A stretch of 64,000 bases of DNA from Planctomycetota bacterium (GCA_016713175.1 JADJPQ010000026.1:62001-126000); one strand, 5' to 3'; positions 43,879 to 52,702 are shown, counted from the stretch's first letter. Numbers and translations are program-made. Notes: a model not told the origin generated them from the sequence alone.

Positions 43879-44967
43879 GTGATCACCCGGCTCCGAGCTG
43901 CCCGCGAGGGTTGGCCCGGGGCCGGTTGTTGGGGGGGGGGGGGTGCAGCGGTCCCCGCCCCCAACCCCAGTACCCACGCAACCGCGCCCGCCGTCCCGTG
44001 CCACCGCCCCGGGGCGCCACCGCCCAGAACCCGCCGTTCCCGCCCACCCGACCCGACAACCGCCGCCGCCGACGCGCCGCCGGGCCGCCCCGACCGCCGG
44101 CCCCGTTGGGACGAGGCGCGCAGCCAGTTCCTGTTCCCCGCGGCCTTCCTGCCCGGCGCCGGCGTGATCACCGCGATCGAGTGGGTCGCCAACACCAATG
44201 GCACGACGCCGTACCAGCGCTTCGAGATCTGGCTCGACCACACGACGAACTCGACGCTGTCGACCACGTTCGCCAACAACCTGACCGCACCGCAACTGGT
44301 CTACGCGCAGTCGCCGGGCTCGATCACCTGGGTCGGCGGCGCCTGGAATACGCTGCAGTTCCAGACCCCGTTCGCGCACGACGGCCAGCGCAACATCGTG
44401 ATGGAGATCCGCAAGCAGATCGACCGCGTCAACAATCCGCCGACGAGCACGGTCTCGCAGCGCGTGCTGGTCTGGCCGCGGCGCGCCGACCTGCGGCCGC
44501 CGATCTGGGCTTACGGCGCCTTCGGCAGCGGCATGGTCGACGCGGTCATGGCAACGTCCACCTACACCACGCAGATCCTGACGCGATTCCAGTGGCAGGG
44601 TCCGCGGACCCTGACCGTCAACTCCACACGCGATGTCACCGGCAACGCCTCGCGCGCCTACTTCCACCTCGGCGCGACGATCACGACGACCGTGCAGGGC
44701 GTTCCGGGTGAATTCGAGATCAGCGCGATCGACGTCGCGTTCTCGCCAGTGCCGATTTCCCTGCCCGGCATCAACGGCAACCTCTGGCTGTTCGGACCGT
44801 CGACGTTCGCCAGCGGCACGATCGATCCCAGCGGCATCAGCGCGCACACCACGACCATCCCGAGCGATCCGGTGCTGGTCGGGCTGCGCGTCCTGTTCCA
44901 ATCCGGCGTGCTCGGCACAGGCATCCAGTTGACCAACGTCGTCGACGCACCGATCGCGGTCTACTAG
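43879..44967 (+). CDS. Secreted-type protein with shared tail, N-terminal region doubtful
   Basis: From about 44110 onward the frame encodes a convincing beta-rich protein (FLPGAGVITAIEWVANTNG ... IPSDPVLVGLRVLFQS) like the other secreted proteins here. The first about 75 residues, however, come from a strange stretch beginning with a run of 13 G (43931-43943), followed by C-rich sequence with no signal peptide and no sensible protein character. A true gene should start with a signal peptide ending in AQ-type cleavage, so the 5' end is probably missing, rearranged or mis-sequenced. The reliable part is 44110-44967. Confidence 0.55.
   Translation: MITRLRAAREGWPGAGCWGGGGAAVPAPNPSTHATAPAVPCHRPGAPPPRTRRSRPPDPTTAAADAPPGRPDRRPRWDEARSQFLFPAAFLPGAGVITAIEWVANTNGTTPYQRFEIWLDHTTNSTLSTTFANNLTAPQLVYAQSPGSITWVGGAWNTLQFQTPFAHDGQRNIVMEIRKQIDRVNNPPTSTVSQRVLVWPRRADLRPPIWAYGAFGSGMVDAVMATSTYTTQILTRFQWQGPRTLTVNSTRDVTGNASRAYFHLGATITTTVQGVPGEFEISAIDVAFSPVPISLPGINGNLWLFGPSTFASGTIDPSGISAHTTTIPSDPVLVGLRVLFQSGVLGTGIQLTNVVDAPIAVY
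43931..43943. repeat. Homopolymer of 13 G
   Basis: An uninterrupted G13 run, with about 170 bp of abnormally C-rich sequence downstream. It is either a slippage-prone tract in a gene start or a sequencing artefact. Confidence 0.9.
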
Positions 44968-44971
44968 CAGC

Positions 44972-44988
44972 CGGCGGATCGACCGCCG
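44972..44988. terminator. Hairpin between convergent genes
   Basis: CGGCGG (44972-44977) and CCGCCG (44983-44988) with a five-base loop lie between the stops of the convergent genes ending at 44967 and 44999. There is no U-run, so activity as a terminator is uncertain. Confidence 0.35.
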
Positions 44989-44998
44989 CCGCGGCCGT

Positions 44999-45619
44999 TC
45001 ACAGTTCGACCACGATCGGCGGCTGCACCGGTTCGTACTGCAGGTCGCAGTTGGCGGCGTTGACGAACGTGCAACCGTCGGCCACGTGGCGCCCGTAGGC
45101 CTCGTGGATGTGCCCGAACACATGCAGCCGCGGTCGCACCCGCAGAAGGGCTGTGCGCAGATCGGCACAACCGACCGCTTCGCCGCGCGCAGTCCGGTCC
45201 AGGATGCCGGCCGGAGGCCCGTGCGTGACCAGCACGTCGATGCCATCGGGGATCAACGCCCACTTCGCGGCCAGCTGCGGCCCGCGTTCGAGGTTGAACG
45301 CCCAGTCCCAGAACCATGGCTGCCACGGCGAACCATGGATCCGGAAGCCTTCGATCTCGACCGCCGTGTCCTGCAGGTAGGTCGCCGACCGCAACAGCGA
45401 ACGGGCCAGCCCCGGGTCGCGTTGGAACAGCCAATCGTGGTTGCCGGCGATGACCACCTTGTGCCGGTGCGGCAGCCGCAGAAGCCACTGGTCGAACGCG
45501 GCGATCTGGGCGACCGTGCCCATGCCAGTCGCGTCGCCGGCGTGGATCAGCAGGTCGCCATCGGGCACCTCGATGCGGTCATGCAGCCCATGCGTGTCGG
45601 ACAGACAGACGATGCGCAT
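44999..45619 (-). CDS. Metallophosphoesterase
   Basis: A 206-residue calcineurin-type phosphoesterase with every metal motif: SDTHG (residues 7-11), GDATG, GNHDW, THGPP and FGHIHE. No signal peptide, so cytosolic; small members like this hydrolyse nucleotides or act on RNA or phosphoprotein. ATG 45619 is 6 bp after the stop of the upstream dienelactone hydrolase gene, probably co-transcribed. Confidence 0.92.
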   Translation of the reverse strand: MRIVCLSDTHGLHDRIEVPDGDLLIHAGDATGMGTVAQIAAFDQWLLRLPHRHKVVIAGNHDWLFQRDPGLARSLLRSATYLQDTAVEIEGFRIHGSPWQPWFWDWAFNLERGPQLAAKWALIPDGIDVLVTHGPPAGILDRTARGEAVGCADLRTALLRVRPRLHVFGHIHEAYGRHVADGCTFVNAANCDLQYEPVQPPIVVEL

Positions 45620-45625
45620 GCACCG

Positions 45626-46429
45626 TCACTTCGCCAGACACTCGGCCAGGAAGGCGAGCAGCATCGACCAAGAACGCGCATCGGCTTTGGCGTCATACGC
45701 CATCCCCTGGCTCTTGTCGTTGCCGGCTTCCTTGACCGTGAACGAATGCACCGCGCCGCCGAACGACACCAGTTGCCAGTCGGCCTTGGCTTCGCGCATC
45801 TCCTTCTCGAAGCCAGGCAGCCCCGGATTGACCCAGGCATCGTCGGCGCCATGGAACACGATGACCTTCGCCGCCACCGCACCCGCCGCCGCCGGCTGCG
45901 GCGACGTCAGGTTGCCGTGGAACGACGCGACGCCACGCACGCCGGGCATGCCGGCGCGAGCACACTCGAGCGACGTGGTGCCGCCAAAGCAGTAACCCAT
46001 GACGAACAGCCGGTCCTTGTCGACCTCGGGTCGCGCCCGCAGCACGTCGAGCCCGGCGGCCGCGCGCGTGCGCATCTTGCTGCGATCCTGGAAGAACACG
46101 CCGGCGAGCTTGCCGGCCTCGTCGTGGTCCTTGGCGAACACGCCCTTGCCGTACATGTCGCAGGCGAGCGCGACGTAGCCGGCCCGGGCCAGCATCTCGG
46201 CGCGGTGGCGCGCGTAGTCACCGTGACCCTTCCATTCGTGCACGACCATGATCGCTGGCGCGGCCTTGGCGTTCACCGGCACTGCCAGGTAGCCCTGCAG
46301 CGCGGTGTCGCCATCGCGGTAGTCGATGACCTCGGTGACAATCGCGGGCGCCGCACCGGCATCCTGGGCCGGCAGCGACGCGAACAGGGACAGCAGACCG
46401 AACACGAATCGACGGGCGACGTGGATCAT
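45626..46429 (-). CDS. Exported dienelactone hydrolase family protein
   Basis: A 267-residue alpha/beta hydrolase with signal FGLLSLFASLPAQD. The nucleophile Cys is in VMGYCFGGT, the Asp in HGADDAWV, the His in GGAVHSFT, and the family Glu in VVHEWKGHGDY. Dienelactone hydrolases open lactones; periplasmic relatives have broad esterase activity. Upstream partner of the metallophosphoesterase. Confidence 0.9.
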   Translation of the reverse strand: MIHVARRFVFGLLSLFASLPAQDAGAAPAIVTEVIDYRDGDTALQGYLAVPVNAKAAPAIMVVHEWKGHGDYARHRAEMLARAGYVALACDMYGKGVFAKDHDEAGKLAGVFFQDRSKMRTRAAAGLDVLRARPEVDKDRLFVMGYCFGGTTSLECARAGMPGVRGVASFHGNLTSPQPAAAGAVAAKVIVFHGADDAWVNPGLPGFEKEMREAKADWQLVSFGGAVHSFTVKEAGNDKSQGMAYDAKADARSWSMLLAFLAECLAK

Positions 46430-46474
46430 GGCAACGCCGACGCTACCAAAGGCGACGCGCCGAACGCAAACCGA

Positions 46475-47344
46475 TCACGGCGCGATCATGCCCAGGCGCT
46501 GCAGCACCCGCGCCAGCGACTCGTACTGCCGCTCCAGCAGCTGCAGCTCCAGCAGTGTCGCCGCCGCATCGACGTTGGAGCGCTCGAGGAAGCCCTGTTT
46601 GAGCGCGCCGAGGCCGGAGCGACCCGGGGTGGCGGTGATCGGCGGCCCCGACGCCTCGCTGCTGCCCCGCAGACCGTCGCCGAGCAGCCGCAACCCCGCC
46701 GGATTGACGAACCGATGCAGCGTCAGCTGCCCGAACGACGTGTGTGCGTCCGGACTGCCGGCCGTGCGGCCGCCGACCCGCCCTTCCGGATCGATGTGGA
46801 TCTCGAGCAGATCCGTGGGCACGGTGATCTCCGGCAGCAGCACGCAGCCGCACGCGCTGACCAGCTTGCCGTCGGCGTTGAGCTGCAGGTTGCCGGCGCG
46901 GGTGTAGGCGGTCGTGCCATCGGCCACGACCACCACCAGCCAGCCATCGCCGTCGATCGCGACGTCCAGCGCCCGGCCGGTCTGTTCGAGCACGCCTGGG
47001 CTCAGGTCCGGATCGACGCCGAGCACCACCGGCGTCTGACACCGTTCGCCCCCCGGGCCGTCGATGGTCTGGGTGCCGATCGCGACCCGCTGCCGTTTGA
47101 AGGCCGGAGTCGCGACGTTGGCGAGATTCTGCAACAGCACGCGCCGCTGCGCGGCGTGCGCGGCGAACGCTGACCGCAACAGGCTGCCGATCACCGGATC
47201 CACGGCGATCACCTCCGGGTCGTCCGGCACCCGGCGCCAGGAAGCCTCGACGGCGGCCAGCGCGTCCGTCGGCGGCGGTGCCGGCACCTGGCATGCGGTC
47301 CACAGCAGCAGGCAGGGGACGATCGGCAGAACGCGTCGCATCAT
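46475..47344 (-). CDS. FlgG-like flagellar rod/hook family lipoprotein
   Basis: A 289-residue protein with a lipoprotein signal (IVPCLLLWTAC, lipid Cys near 18) followed by flagellar basal-body rod family landmarks: LLQNLANVATPAFKRQRV, GRALDVAIDGDGWLVV, AYTRAGNLQLNADGKLV and the closing ALKQGFLERSNVDAA ... ERQYESLARVLQ. FlgG is normally secreted by the flagellar apparatus without any signal peptide, so a lipid-anchored copy is unusual. No other flagellar gene is nearby. ATG 47344 follows GGAGAGA. Confidence 0.75.
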   Translation of the reverse strand: MMRRVLPIVPCLLLWTACQVPAPPPTDALAAVEASWRRVPDDPEVIAVDPVIGSLLRSAFAAHAAQRRVLLQNLANVATPAFKRQRVAIGTQTIDGPGGERCQTPVVLGVDPDLSPGVLEQTGRALDVAIDGDGWLVVVVADGTTAYTRAGNLQLNADGKLVSACGCVLLPEITVPTDLLEIHIDPEGRVGGRTAGSPDAHTSFGQLTLHRFVNPAGLRLLGDGLRGSSEASGPPITATPGRSGLGALKQGFLERSNVDAAATLLELQLLERQYESLARVLQRLGMIAP

Positions 47345-47466
47345 GAGTCTCTCCGTGTTCGCGGCGGCGACACCCGGCCGCCCACCGTCCCGTCCTTCGG
47401 CAGGCCAACGTCGCAAAATGAAGCCGGGGACGGTAACGACGCCGGTCCCGCCCGGATCCAGTTGCC

Positions 47467-48246
47467 GTGACCTCGACCGAACGCCTGTTCGAAGCCATTG
47501 CCGCCGGTGACGAAGCGGCCCTGCGCCAGCTGCTCGACGCCGGTGCCGACCCTGAGACCGCGCGGACCTACGAAGCGGTCGTCGACCGCGATCGGCGCAC
47601 CGGTCGTGAGTCACTGCTGCACGCAGCGGTCGGGCGCGGGCACGCCGCCCTGGTGCAACTGCTGCTGCAGCACGGCGCCGACCCGAACGTCACCGACAGC
47701 GCCTCGGGCGCGTCCCCGCTGTTGCTGGCCTGCGAACAACGCCGACCGGACCTGACGGCCCTGCTGCTCGCGGCTGGAGCGACGCCCGCCGCCGCGACGA
47801 TCCAGGCCGCGGTGTGGTCGGGTGACGTCGCCCTGGCCCAGGCGGTCGTCGCCGCCGGCGGCGCCGTCGACCTCGGCGCCGCGTTGCCGACCGCCGCGAT
47901 GGGCGGACACGCGGCGATGCTGCGCTGGCTGTTCGCCCAGGGCGCCGAACCGGCGCGCGATGGCGGCGCCGCGCTGGTCGAGGCCGCGAACGCGGGCCAC
48001 GCCGACGCCTGCCGCTTCCTGGTCCAGGCCGGCGCCCCGGTCGACGCCCGCACGACGTTCGGCTGGCCGGCGCTGCACTGCGCCGCCTACAACGGCAACG
48101 AGGCGACGGTTGCCGCACTGCTCGCACTCGGCGCCGATCCGACGGCCCGCGACGATCAGGGGCGCGACGCCGCGAGCTGGGCGGAGGAGAACGGCAAGGC
48201 CGCGTCACTGGCGTTGCTGCAACGGGCCCTGCGGCAGCGAGCGTGA
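47467..48246 (+). CDS. Ankyrin-repeat protein
   Basis: A 259-residue cytosolic-looking protein of about seven ankyrin repeats (LLHAAVGRGHAALVQLLLQHGADP, ALHCAAYNGNEATVAALL-type helices with GADP turns). Protein-interaction scaffold; no catalytic domain. GTG 47467 start, divergent from the FlgG-like gene across 122 bp. Confidence 0.85.
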   Translation: MTSTERLFEAIAAGDEAALRQLLDAGADPETARTYEAVVDRDRRTGRESLLHAAVGRGHAALVQLLLQHGADPNVTDSASGASPLLLACEQRRPDLTALLLAAGATPAAATIQAAVWSGDVALAQAVVAAGGAVDLGAALPTAAMGGHAAMLRWLFAQGAEPARDGGAALVEAANAGHADACRFLVQAGAPVDARTTFGWPALHCAAYNGNEATVAALLALGADPTARDDQGRDAASWAEENGKAASLALLQRALRQRA

Positions 48247-48262
48247 ACGGGCCGGCCGACGC

Positions 48263-48982
48263 TCAACCGCCGGCGACCCAGCGACCGTCGACCCACAGTT
48301 CGTGCGGCCGGTAGTCCGCCTTGTAGTGCATCGTCCGCGCGCCCTCGACCCAGTAGCCGAGGTAGTAGTGCGGGATGCCCTGCTGCTTCGTCCACTCGAT
48401 CTCGGCCAGCACCGAGTACACGCCGAGGCTGCGCCGGGCGAGCTCCGGATCGAAGAAGTGGTAGACGCTGGACACCGAACGCGAGCAGACATCGAGAATC
48501 GTCACCGCAGCCAGACGTTCACCGAGCCAGTAGGTGGCTTCGACGGTGTCGACGATCGGTTGGTACAGGAACGAACGCAACGTCGACTCGTCCGCGGCTT
48601 GCTCGCTGCCCCGGTGCTGCCGCGCCAGATAGCGCTGGTACAGTTCGACGCGCGCCGCGTCGAGATCGGGTGCGCCGATCCGCAGTTCGACGTCGCGGTT
48701 GCGCAGCAGCGCCCGCCGTTGACTGCGACTCGGCGTGAACGTCACGACCGGCACGCGGATCGGCACGCACCGGCGACAACCGCGACAATCCGGTGCATAG
48801 AAGAAGTCGCCGCTGCGGCGGAAGCCGCGGTCCATCAGTTCGTGATAGACCTCGGGATCGAGGCCCGAAGTGACGAAGCCCTGCATCCGCGCCTGCCGCT
48901 CCGGCAGATACGAGCAGGGATGCTCAGGCATCCGCGGCAGCTTGCCGGCGTCGACCCAGGCCAGGAACTCGGCGGCATCCAC
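48263..48982 (-). CDS. bpt: Leucyl/aspartate-type aminoacyl-tRNA--protein transferase
   Basis: A 239-residue bacterial protein transferase (ATE-related) that adds Leu from tRNA to N-terminal Asp/Glu for ClpAP/ClpS degradation. Family features: LPERQARMQGF, GFRRSGDFFYAPDCRGCRRCVP with its conserved Cys cluster (about 59-75), QRRALLRN, and SVYHFFDPELARRSLGVYS. GTG 48982. Convergent with the ankyrin gene. Confidence 0.92.
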   Translation of the reverse strand: MDAAEFLAWVDAGKLPRMPEHPCSYLPERQARMQGFVTSGLDPEVYHELMDRGFRRSGDFFYAPDCRGCRRCVPIRVPVVTFTPSRSQRRALLRNRDVELRIGAPDLDAARVELYQRYLARQHRGSEQAADESTLRSFLYQPIVDTVEATYWLGERLAAVTILDVCSRSVSSVYHFFDPELARRSLGVYSVLAEIEWTKQQGIPHYYLGYWVEGARTMHYKADYRPHELWVDGRWVAGG

Positions 48983-49038
48983 GCCGCCATCCTAGTGCCG
49001 GCGCCGCTGTCGGACGAACGGGTGCGCGAGGTGACGGG

Positions 49039-49908
49039 TCAGTTGCCGACCTTCTGCTTCAGTTCGTCGCTGTCCGGGTGGCGCCGCGCGCCCTTCTGCC
49101 AGATCGCGCGCGCCTCGTCGCTCTTGCCGCGCTGTTCGAGCAGGTTGCCGAGGAACAGGTAGGTCTGCGCGTGCTGGCTCTCGGGCGGCATCGACTCCTG
49201 CTGCTGGATCAGCGTCTCGAAGTGCTTCATCGCCTCGGGCTTCTTGCCGAGGAAGTCCGGCCAGAACGTGTAGCTGACGGCCTTGCTGAAGCGCGCATTC
49301 CAGTGCTTGTCGTCGAGCGCCAGCACCTTGTCGAACTCGGCGTCGGCCTTCTGCGACAGCGGGTACTTGCTCTGGTCCATCTGCAGATACGACAGGTAGG
49401 CGCTGGCAAGCTGCATGTGCGCGTCGGGATCGTTCGGCGCGTTCTTGACCGCCTCCTCGAACAGCGCGATGACCTCGTCCATCCGCCCTTCCTCGAACGC
49501 GCGCCGCCACAGCTTGCTGTTCTGCCAGAAGTCGGCGCCACGCAGCTCGGCGTAGATCGCCTGGACATCCCGTGGCGCGCTGGCGGCCGCAGTCGCCGCA
49601 TCGACCGGCGTGCCGTCACCGCGCTGGCGCAGGTAGCGCTCGACCGCCGCGGCCACCTGGTCGTCACTGACAGCCGGCAGAGAGGTGCGCTCGGCAGTTG
49701 CTGGCGTCGGGCTGGCGGTCGCGGCGCCGACAGCGTCGATCGCCGCGCGCAGCGCCTTGGTCTGCTCGTCGAGCCGGCTCAACGCCGCCTGCACCTCCGG
49801 ACTGACCGTGACCGGGGCGGCCTCGGCCGGGCGCAGGGCGAAGGCGACTCCACCGCCGGTGACGGCGGCAACGACGATCGAACTGATCAGGATGGCGGAT
49901 GGGTTCAT
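49039..49908 (-). CDS. Membrane-anchored TPR protein
   Basis: A 289-residue protein: N-terminal membrane anchor (AILISSIVVAAVTGGGVAFAL), an Ala-rich coil, and TPR repeats in the C-terminal half (EEAVKNAPNDPDAHMQLASAYLS; HAQTYLFLGNLLEQRGKSDEARAIW). ATG 49908 has AAGGAGG upstream. Protein-protein interaction role; partner unknown. It follows the secreted protein at 49961 by 52 bp and may be co-transcribed. Confidence 0.8.
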   Translation of the reverse strand: MNPSAILISSIVVAAVTGGGVAFALRPAEAAPVTVSPEVQAALSRLDEQTKALRAAIDAVGAATASPTPATAERTSLPAVSDDQVAAAVERYLRQRGDGTPVDAATAAASAPRDVQAIYAELRGADFWQNSKLWRRAFEEGRMDEVIALFEEAVKNAPNDPDAHMQLASAYLSYLQMDQSKYPLSQKADAEFDKVLALDDKHWNARFSKAVSYTFWPDFLGKKPEAMKHFETLIQQQESMPPESQHAQTYLFLGNLLEQRGKSDEARAIWQKGARRHPDSDELKQKVGN

Positions 49909-49960
49909 CTTGGGTGGCCTCCTTGCAGGACAGTTGCCCGGATATTCCAGGTTCTCTCGT

Positions 49961-51268
49961 TCAGTCGATCCGGAAGGCGATCGCCGGACTGGCGGCAAGT
50001 CCTGCGGTCACGACTGGCAGCCATTGCGCGAAGAACAACGACCCGCGCAGCGACGGTGCCGGTGGGATCGGGACGTTCTGTCGCGCCGTTCCGGCCGGCG
50101 CCACGGGCTGGATGGCGGCAAACAGCGGTTCGACGTGCAACCGGCAGCCGCCTGGAAGCGGCGCCGGCAACAGGCCGAGCGGAGTCAGGAAGTCCGACGC
50201 GCCGATCGCGAACCAGGCGGCCGTCACTGACGCGGCGCTCATCAGATCGAACCCGAACTGCGCGTTGCCGAGCGTCGGCTGGCCTGGACCCGTCCCGATG
50301 GCGGTCGCCGGTGGACCGCACGCCGCAGCGAACGACCGGACCCACGCACCGGATGGCTGGGCCAACGCGAAGTCGATCGGCGTCCCCGGCAACGTCGGCG
50401 GCTGCAGTGCAACTGCGCCGGAAAACGCGTCGATCGTGTAGAGCTGCGGTAGCGCTGCCGCCCCGAGCCCGAATGGGGTGATGCTGCTGCCGCCGTCGGC
50501 CTTCAGTGCGACAGCCTGCGCCGGGGGCAGCGGCGGCAGGGTCGGCAACGGCGTCGGCGGCCCCAGGCCACCCACGTGCAGCGCGAACGTGCCGTCGGCG
50601 AACGCCAGCAACTGCCGCGACAAGCCCGTCGGCAGATCGACGACGCCAGTGATCGCCGACGCCGCGCCGAACAGGAACGGGCCGAACACGAACTGCCCGT
50701 TCGTCACGTCGAAGAAGCCGACGCCGGCGTTGAGTCCGGGCGGCCCCGACCCGGACCAGGCCAGCACGACCACCGTGCCGTAAGGGCCGAACGTCGCCAT
50801 CGCGCCGAGGTCACTGCGGGCCAACAGCAGCGTCGGCTGGGCGTTGACGCCACGGCGCGGCAGGCGCCACAGGCCGGACAGTGCGGGAGATGGTCCGTCG
50901 GCGATCGCCAGCAGGGTGTCGTCGACGACCGCGAGTTGTCGACACGGACCCGGTAGGTCGCCGATCCGGATCGCCGCGGTCAACTGCAGGCCTTGCGGAA
51001 TCAGCCGGTAGACGCGCGTCAGCGTCGGACCCGCTTCGAGCGCGAGCAGGATGTGGCCGTCGTACGGATCGACTTCGATCGCGGTCGGCGGCATCTGGTC
51101 GACGGCGAAGCGTCCGAACGGTTGGGGTTGGGCGGTGCTGGGGCCGCCGAGGATCTGTGCCGCCGGATTGGTACTGGGGAGGCGGGTGGCGTAGACGATC
51201 CAGTCGGCGGGAACCTGCGTGGCTGCGGCAGTGGCGAGGATGAACGCGGACAGCAGGCGCGGCAGCAT
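49961..51268 (-). CDS. Secreted beta-propeller-like protein with shared tail
   Basis: A 435-residue exported protein (signal LLSAFILATAAATQ). The body has strands reminiscent of NHL/YVTN-type propellers (VDPYDGHILLALEAGPTLTRV, RQLAVVDDTLLAIADG). The tail contains VPIPPAPSLRGSLFFAQW, the shared end motif. Function unknown. ATG 51268 rather than the earlier in-frame starts, because the signal peptide begins there. Confidence 0.78.
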   Translation of the reverse strand: MLPRLLSAFILATAAATQVPADWIVYATRLPSTNPAAQILGGPSTAQPQPFGRFAVDQMPPTAIEVDPYDGHILLALEAGPTLTRVYRLIPQGLQLTAAIRIGDLPGPCRQLAVVDDTLLAIADGPSPALSGLWRLPRRGVNAQPTLLLARSDLGAMATFGPYGTVVVLAWSGSGPPGLNAGVGFFDVTNGQFVFGPFLFGAASAITGVVDLPTGLSRQLLAFADGTFALHVGGLGPPTPLPTLPPLPPAQAVALKADGGSSITPFGLGAAALPQLYTIDAFSGAVALQPPTLPGTPIDFALAQPSGAWVRSFAAACGPPATAIGTGPGQPTLGNAQFGFDLMSAASVTAAWFAIGASDFLTPLGLLPAPLPGGCRLHVEPLFAAIQPVAPAGTARQNVPIPPAPSLRGSLFFAQWLPVVTAGLAASPAIAFRID

Positions 51269-51293
51269 GGTCTCGGCATCGTAGCCGATCGGG

Positions 51294-51779
51294 TCATCGA
51301 GCGCAGAATGCCCGCAGCGCGCCGCCGGCAGCACGAACGACACGGTCATCAGGATCGCGCAACGCTTCGATGACGCGCAGCATTGCGCGCCCGACGCGCG
51401 GGCGATCCACGATCGCCAATGCCGCCGAGACGGCAGCCTCGCGGACGTTGGCGGGCCCATCCCGCGACAACGCGATCACCTGCGGGAACGCGGGATCGGT
51501 CAACGCCAGGAGACGAATTGCCGAGAGCGCCGCGCAACGCACTCTCAGTTCGCGGTCGAGTGTGAAAGCGCGCACCTCGTCGTGGGCTGGCGCCGCCGCC
51601 GCGCCGCAACTGCCGAGGCCATGAATCACCGTGCCGCGCAAACCTCGGCGACATCCGAGATCGCTCTTCGGAACTGGCGCCTGGCAGGCCAACGGGAGTG
51701 TCAGCAGAACGACAATGGCCCGGACGCGGGCGGCACGGGCAAGAGCCCGTGCCGGCGCCAGCCGATCGTCAGAAGCCAC
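51294..51779 (-). CDS. Small exported HEAT-repeat protein
   Basis: About 161 residues. A hydrophobic segment (AIVVLLTLPLACQAPV) suggests a signal peptide or lipoprotein anchor, though the bases before Cys are not an ideal lipobox. The rest is HEAT-like helices (RVRCAALSAIRLLALTD, NVREAAVSAALAIVD, DRVVRAAGGALRAF). The start is uncertain: GTG 51779 is the only start before the signal, and it overlaps the RAYT gene's 3' end by 79 bp. Confidence 0.5.
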   Translation of the reverse strand: MASDDRLAPARALARAARVRAIVVLLTLPLACQAPVPKSDLGCRRGLRGTVIHGLGSCGAAAAPAHDEVRAFTLDRELRVRCAALSAIRLLALTDPAFPQVIALSRDGPANVREAAVSAALAIVDRPRVGRAMLRVIEALRDPDDRVVRAAGGALRAFCAR

Positions 51780-52477
51780 GTGCGCGCCTCGGTGACCGGC
51801 CGAACGATCGCCTCGAGGCCGCGAACGCGGATCGGTTCGCGGAAGCCATCGAACCACGGTGCCGACGTGAACGGGTCGATCGGCGACCTCGCGTCCACCA
51901 TGCGGCCTTCGGCCGCATGGTGGCGCGCGCTCTGGAGCACGTACTTCAGTGCGTTGCGCGTCTCACGCGGGTTCCTCAGGATGTGCTCGTGGTAGCGGTC
52001 GGCGAAGACGGTGCCTTGGCGATGCCACAGCTTGTTGAGGGCGCGGGCGATCCGGACCAGCAGGCCTTGCAGGCCGCGGCTGAGGAACTGACGGCTTTGG
52101 GCCTCGGCGATGAGATGGAGATGGTCGTTGAGGATGGCGAAGTGACAGAGACGGAAGGCAGCCACGGCGCCCTTGGCGCCGTGGCTGGACGCGGGCGCGC
52201 TGCACGCGGCGACGAACGCCGCGCGCAGCGCGGCGTATTCGTCGCAACGGCGCAGGCGGGGCAGATGCGGTCGCAGCTTGATGGTGACGTGCACCGGATG
52301 GCGTGCGGCCAGCGGTGGTCGCGGCAGATGCGGAACGCCGGCCTGTGCACCGTTCGGCTTGCGGCCGGCGCCCGGGCGACGACCGCCGTGCTGGGCGGGG
52401 AAGGGCAGCAGCGCTGCTCGCGGCGATCGCGGCGATCGCGCGCGACGTTTGTGCTGCGATCGGGATCGCGCTTCCAT
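51701..52477 (-). mobile_element. RAYT (REP-associated tyrosine transposase, Y1_Tnp family)
   Basis: A 258-residue single-strand transposase related to IS200/IS605. An N-terminal basic segment with GGRRPGAGRKP is followed by the core: HPVHVTIKL, CHFAILNDHLHLIAEA with the HUH-type His pair, and ALKYVLQSARHH with the catalytic Tyr. RAYTs are single-copy, domesticated-looking genes that move REP palindromes. ATG 52477. A perfect hairpin overlaps its 3' end, and imperfect 18-bp repeats lie at its 5' edge. Confidence 0.88.
51731..51754. repeat. Perfect 10-bp inverted repeat (REP-like hairpin) in RAYT 3' end
   Basis: CGGCACGGGC (51731-51740), loop AAGA, GCCCGTGCCG (51745-51754). It is inside the last codons of the transposase; a candidate REP-type substrate or a terminator-like hairpin. 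Confidence 0.7.
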
Positions 52478-52478
52478 C

Positions 52479-52607
52479 TTGATTCAGCAGACTTCTAACG
52501 CCACCACGTCGCCAGCGCAAGCGGATTCCGGCGATCGGGCCAATCGCACCAGAAGACTGGCCATGGCCACGGCAGGTCGCGTCCGGTTTTTGATTCGGCA
52601 GAGTTCT
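52479..52607. repeat. Pair of 18-bp imperfect direct repeats upstream of RAYT
   Basis: Copies at 52479-52496 and 52590-52607 (TTGATTC-R-GCAGA-S-TTCT) differ at two of 18 positions. The first abuts the transposase start. The 344-bp gap 52478-52821 otherwise contains the octamer repeat and the lexA promoter but no gene. Confidence 0.55.
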
Positions 52608-52702
52608 GGTCGCCCCACGCCGACACCTGGATCGTTGCGGCTTTCCGCAAGACCGCCGGTCAAGGACTGAGCTGGCGACCCCCGCTGCCCTGCGCGCTCG
52701 GC

